Source: Rhizobiaceae bacterium (GTDB lineage: Bacteria > Pseudomonadota > Alphaproteobacteria > Rhizobiales > Rhizobiaceae). Taken from it: a stretch of DNA of 64,000 nucleotides. The notes beneath the pieces are model-generated. The model did no database searches. It was not told where the DNA came from and was given only the letters and a program-made list of their open reading frames with translations. The position numbers and the translations under genes are program-made. Of the stretch, positions 61,802 to 64,000 are shown piece after piece (the stretch's first letter is position 1; every line of letters begins with the position of its first letter). The stretch is from assembly GCA_023953835.1 (NCBI GenBank), contig JAMLJB010000001.1:682001-746000 (forward strand). The letters are read 5' to 3'.

Positions 61802-62593
61802 ATGAATAGGAAATCGCTTAAATCCGCGTTGGCCAGCTTGGCCATCCTGGCTGCCTGCCATGGCAGCGCGTATGCAGCTGATGCTCCCCAGTCAGCGCCT
61901 GTCCCGATTGAAGCTGACAGCTCCGGCTGGACGTTTGCGTTCAGCCCGTATTTCTGGGCAGCGGGGCTTTCCGGCGACATTTCGCAGTTCGGACTTCCCA
62001 CCGTCCATGTGAACTCTGATTTCGGCGACATTTTGAGCAATCTCGATTTCGCTGCGATGGCCGTGGGAGAAGCCCGCAACGGCACCTATTCATTCTTCGG
62101 CGACGTGATGTACACGAAACTGTCTTCAGGCACCGCCACCCCAAGAGGCATCGTTGCAAACACTGTCGATGTAACGTCGGAAACTTTTGCCGGCCTGTTC
62201 GGAGCGGGCTATTCGGTGTTTTCCGACGACCGCGGCTATCTCGATATCGTGGCTGCCGCACGCGTCTGGCACGTCAGCACGGAGATTTCCTTCAGCGGCG
62301 GAATCCTCAACGGGGTTGATGTGGACGATAGCGCCACCTGGATCGACGGACTGGCCGGCATCCGCGGGCGTTACGCGCTGACGGACAAGTTTTACCTCAT
62401 GGGTTGGGGCCTGGTCGGTGCGGGCCAAGCCGACATCGACTGGGATGTAGCTGCAGGTCTCGGCTACAACTTCAACGATTCAATATCAGCAATCGCCGGA
62501 TACCGTGCTCTCGGGGTCAACTATGAGGAGGATGACTTCCTCTTCGACACTGTGCAGCAGGGGCCAATCCTGGGCCTTGTCATTCGCTTCTAG
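61802..62593 (+). CDS. Outer membrane beta-barrel protein
   Basis: 263 residues with a signal peptide (MNRKSLKSALASLAILAACHGSAYA, cut before ADAP) and a series of amphipathic beta strands rich in Tyr, Trp, Phe and Gly (WTFAFSPYFWAAGLSGD, GYNFNDSISAIAGYRALGV), ending in a terminal Phe (LGLVIRF), a hallmark of BamA-inserted barrels. It resembles the small outer-membrane porin-like proteins of rhizobia. GAGGGTGG precedes the ATG. It follows the sulfatase genes by 189 bp, probably with its own promoter, and could be a sulfated-compound pore. Confidence 0.8.
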   Translation: MNRKSLKSALASLAILAACHGSAYAADAPQSAPVPIEADSSGWTFAFSPYFWAAGLSGDISQFGLPTVHVNSDFGDILSNLDFAAMAVGEARNGTYSFFGDVMYTKLSSGTATPRGIVANTVDVTSETFAGLFGAGYSVFSDDRGYLDIVAAARVWHVSTEISFSGGILNGVDVDDSATWIDGLAGIRGRYALTDKFYLMGWGLVGAGQADIDWDVAAGLGYNFNDSISAIAGYRALGVNYEEDDFLFDTVQQGPILGLVIRF

Positions 62594-62611
62594 ATGTCTC
62601 GGGGGGAGCGA

Positions 62612-64000
62612 ATGCTTGGAACAATGCGGGCGAGCCTCAATGTGCTGGCGGTCGGGCTTGCCTTGCTGTACTGGGCCGTGGTGGCGCACGCGCAGGACGA
62701 TGCGCCGAAGGCCGAACTGCGCGATTGGACCGGCGATTACAAAGCGATGGTCGACCGCAGGGTCGTTCGCGTCCTGGTCCCCTACTCAAAGACGATCTAC
62801 TTCATAGACGGAGGCCAACAGCTTGGCACGGCGGTAGAGCTGGGTACTGCCCTTGGCGAATGGATCAACAAGGGCCGCAAGAAGGAAATTGAACGCGTCC
62901 ACATCGCCTATGTGCCGGTTGGCAGAAACGAATTGATTCCGGCACTTCTCGAAGGAAGGGGCGACGTAGTCGCAGCCGATCTGACCGTAACGCCTTCCCG
63001 CCTCGAGCAGATCGATTTTAGCGACCCGCTGGCGAGCGGGGTGAAGGAAGTGCTGATTACAGGACCGGCGTCACCGTCCGTAGCGTCCATCGACGATCTG
63101 GCGGGCAAGGAGGTTTTTGTCCGCAGAACCAGCAGCTATTTCGAGCATCTGACGGCGCTCAACTCCGAACGCAAAAGCGCAGGAAAGCCCGAGATCATCG
63201 TCAGCGAAATTGATGAGAATCTCGAAGACGAAGACATTCTCGAAATGGTCAATGCGGGGCTCCTTCCATGGGCAGTCGTCGACCGGTTCGATGCGCTTAT
63301 CTGGCAGGATGTGCTTGAGGACATCGTTGTCCATGATGACATAGCGATCTCGACCGGCGGAGACATCGCCTTCGGCATCAGGAAGGGCAGCCCGGAACTG
63401 AAAGAAATGCTCGCCGGTTTCGTCAAGCAGCACAAGATCGGGACAACCTTCGGAAACATCCTCAAGAAGCGCTATTACCAGAGCGACAAGATGGTAAGGC
63501 GCGCCTATGACGGTTCAGATCTGGCGCGCTTTCAGGCGCTGCGCCTCATCTTCGAGACCTATGGCGACGAGTACAATTTCGAGCCGCTGCTGCTGGCTGC
63601 CCAAGGCTATCAGGAATCGAAGCTGGACCAGAAGCAGCGTAGCCCGCGCGGCGCAGTCGGCATCATGCAACTGCTCCCTTCCACTGCGGCCGACAAGGCC
63701 GTCGGAGTGAAAGGCATCGACAAGAGCGCGGAACGCAATATCGAAGCCGGCGCAAAATATCTGCACCACCTGACTGACGTTTATGTCGGTTCGGAAGGCC
63801 TCGACCCGCTCAACCGGATGCTGCTCACCCTGGCGGCTTACAATGCCGGACCTGGCAACCTGAAGAAGTTTCGCAAGGCGGCGGAGGATATGGGCCTCAA
63901 TCCCAATGTCTGGTTCGGCAACGTCGAAAACGGAGCAGCACGCATCGTCGGACGCGAAACGGTTCAATACGTCGGCAATATCTACAAATACTACATCGCC
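62612..64000 (+). CDS. MltF-like transglycosylase: periplasmic-binding domain fused to SLT domain, 3' end cut
   Basis: 463 codons, open at the window edge. A signal-like N-terminus (LNVLAVGLALLYWAVVAHAQ) leads into an SBP_bac_3-type domain (about 40-290; VDRRVVRVLVPYSKTIYFID, AADLTVTPSRLEQIDFSDP). A lytic-transglycosylase SLT domain follows from about residue 325 (LLAAQGYQESKLDQ with catalytic Glu335, GAVGIMQLLPST, LLTLAAYNAGPGN). This is the MltF layout, in which the binding domain regulates peptidoglycan cleavage. The ATG at 62612 has GGGGGGAGCGA just upstream. It lies 18 bp from the outer-membrane gene and may be co-transcribed. Confidence 0.9.
   Translation, partial: MLGTMRASLNVLAVGLALLYWAVVAHAQDDAPKAELRDWTGDYKAMVDRRVVRVLVPYSKTIYFIDGGQQLGTAVELGTALGEWINKGRKKEIERVHIAYVPVGRNELIPALLEGRGDVVAADLTVTPSRLEQIDFSDPLASGVKEVLITGPASPSVASIDDLAGKEVFVRRTSSYFEHLTALNSERKSAGKPEIIVSEIDENLEDEDILEMVNAGLLPWAVVDRFDALIWQDVLEDIVVHDDIAISTGGDIAFGIRKGSPELKEMLAGFVKQHKIGTTFGNILKKRYYQSDKMVRRAYDGSDLARFQALRLIFETYGDEYNFEPLLLAAQGYQESKLDQKQRSPRGAVGIMQLLPSTAADKAVGVKGIDKSAERNIEAGAKYLHHLTDVYVGSEGLDPLNRMLLTLAAYNAGPGNLKKFRKAAEDMGLNPNVWFGNVENGAARIVGRETVQYVGNIYKYYIA

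Overview
The window is about 64 kb of GC-rich bacterial chromosome. It most likely comes from an alphaproteobacterium of the order Hyphomicrobiales (Rhizobiales), close to Mesorhizobium, Nitratireductor or Aquamicrobium. The evidence is the combination of a C4-pathway 5-aminolevulinate synthase, class I lysyl-tRNA synthetase, GcrA, a SAM-II riboswitch on an O-succinylhomoserine sulfhydrylase gene, a PodJ-like polarity protein, the double-length dCTP deaminase, and the rhizobial gene order metZ-apaG / hslO-argF-argD / gcrA / phoU-phoR. There is no rRNA operon, phage, insertion sequence or CRISPR array. One tRNA-Gly(CCC) is present. The genus assignment is inference.

Layout. 1-7.2 kb: a truncated M19 dipeptidase, small membrane proteins, galE, a 160-bp palindromic repeat, hemA behind a FixK/FNR-type box, ilvE, a second aminotransferase and mscL. 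7.3-16.1 kb: an SSS-transporter/histidine-kinase/receiver hybrid facing a LuxR-type response regulator (CrbS/CrbR-like), then DUF952-pyrD, a MATE exporter, a histone-deacetylase-like amidohydrolase and a DUF6460 protein. 16.2-28.5 kb: tRNA-Gly, a glycosyltransferase, a tiny protein with a histone-H1-like tail, an aromatic/aspartate aminotransferase, dCTP deaminase, riboswitch-metZ, apaG, hslO, argF-argD, gcrA, phoU and phoR. 28.6-36.1 kb: ppk2, a membrane GT2 glycosyltransferase, an orphan periplasmic binding protein, a TerB-like protein, lysK, a nuclease-fold protein and an S24 repressor.

36.1-43.9 kb is a fatty-acid (or related acyl-CoA) beta-oxidation operon read leftward: acyl-CoA dehydrogenase, acyl-CoA dehydrogenase, thiolase, HAD/enoyl-CoA hydratase, thioesterase. 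A MerR-family gene lies immediately upstream. Palindromes of the LiuR/MerR type sit in front of both the operon and the regulator. 44.2-54.0 kb: the PodJ-like protein, a TauE/SafE transporter with a TIGR02186 protein, the pdeM/DEXH-helicase DNA repair pair, and a second thiolase.

54.1-64 kb looks most like accessory DNA: an AbrB-type transporter, an AraC regulator, a DUF202 protein, a formylglycine sulfatase, a BASS-family transporter, a formylglycine-generating enzyme, DUF1622, an outer-membrane protein, and an MltF-like lytic transglycosylase cut by the window edge. The sulfatase, its likely maturase, a candidate importer and an outer-membrane protein form a plausible system for uptake and desulfation of an organic sulfate ester. 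The substrate cannot be read from sequence.

No wholly new defence or mobile system was found. The most notable signals are regulatory: the riboswitch with an attached terminator, six GANTC methylation sites in front of gcrA, a structured terminator-ended region upstream of argD, the MerR palindromes, a FixK box at hemA, and a palindromic repeat with partial copies at gene ends.
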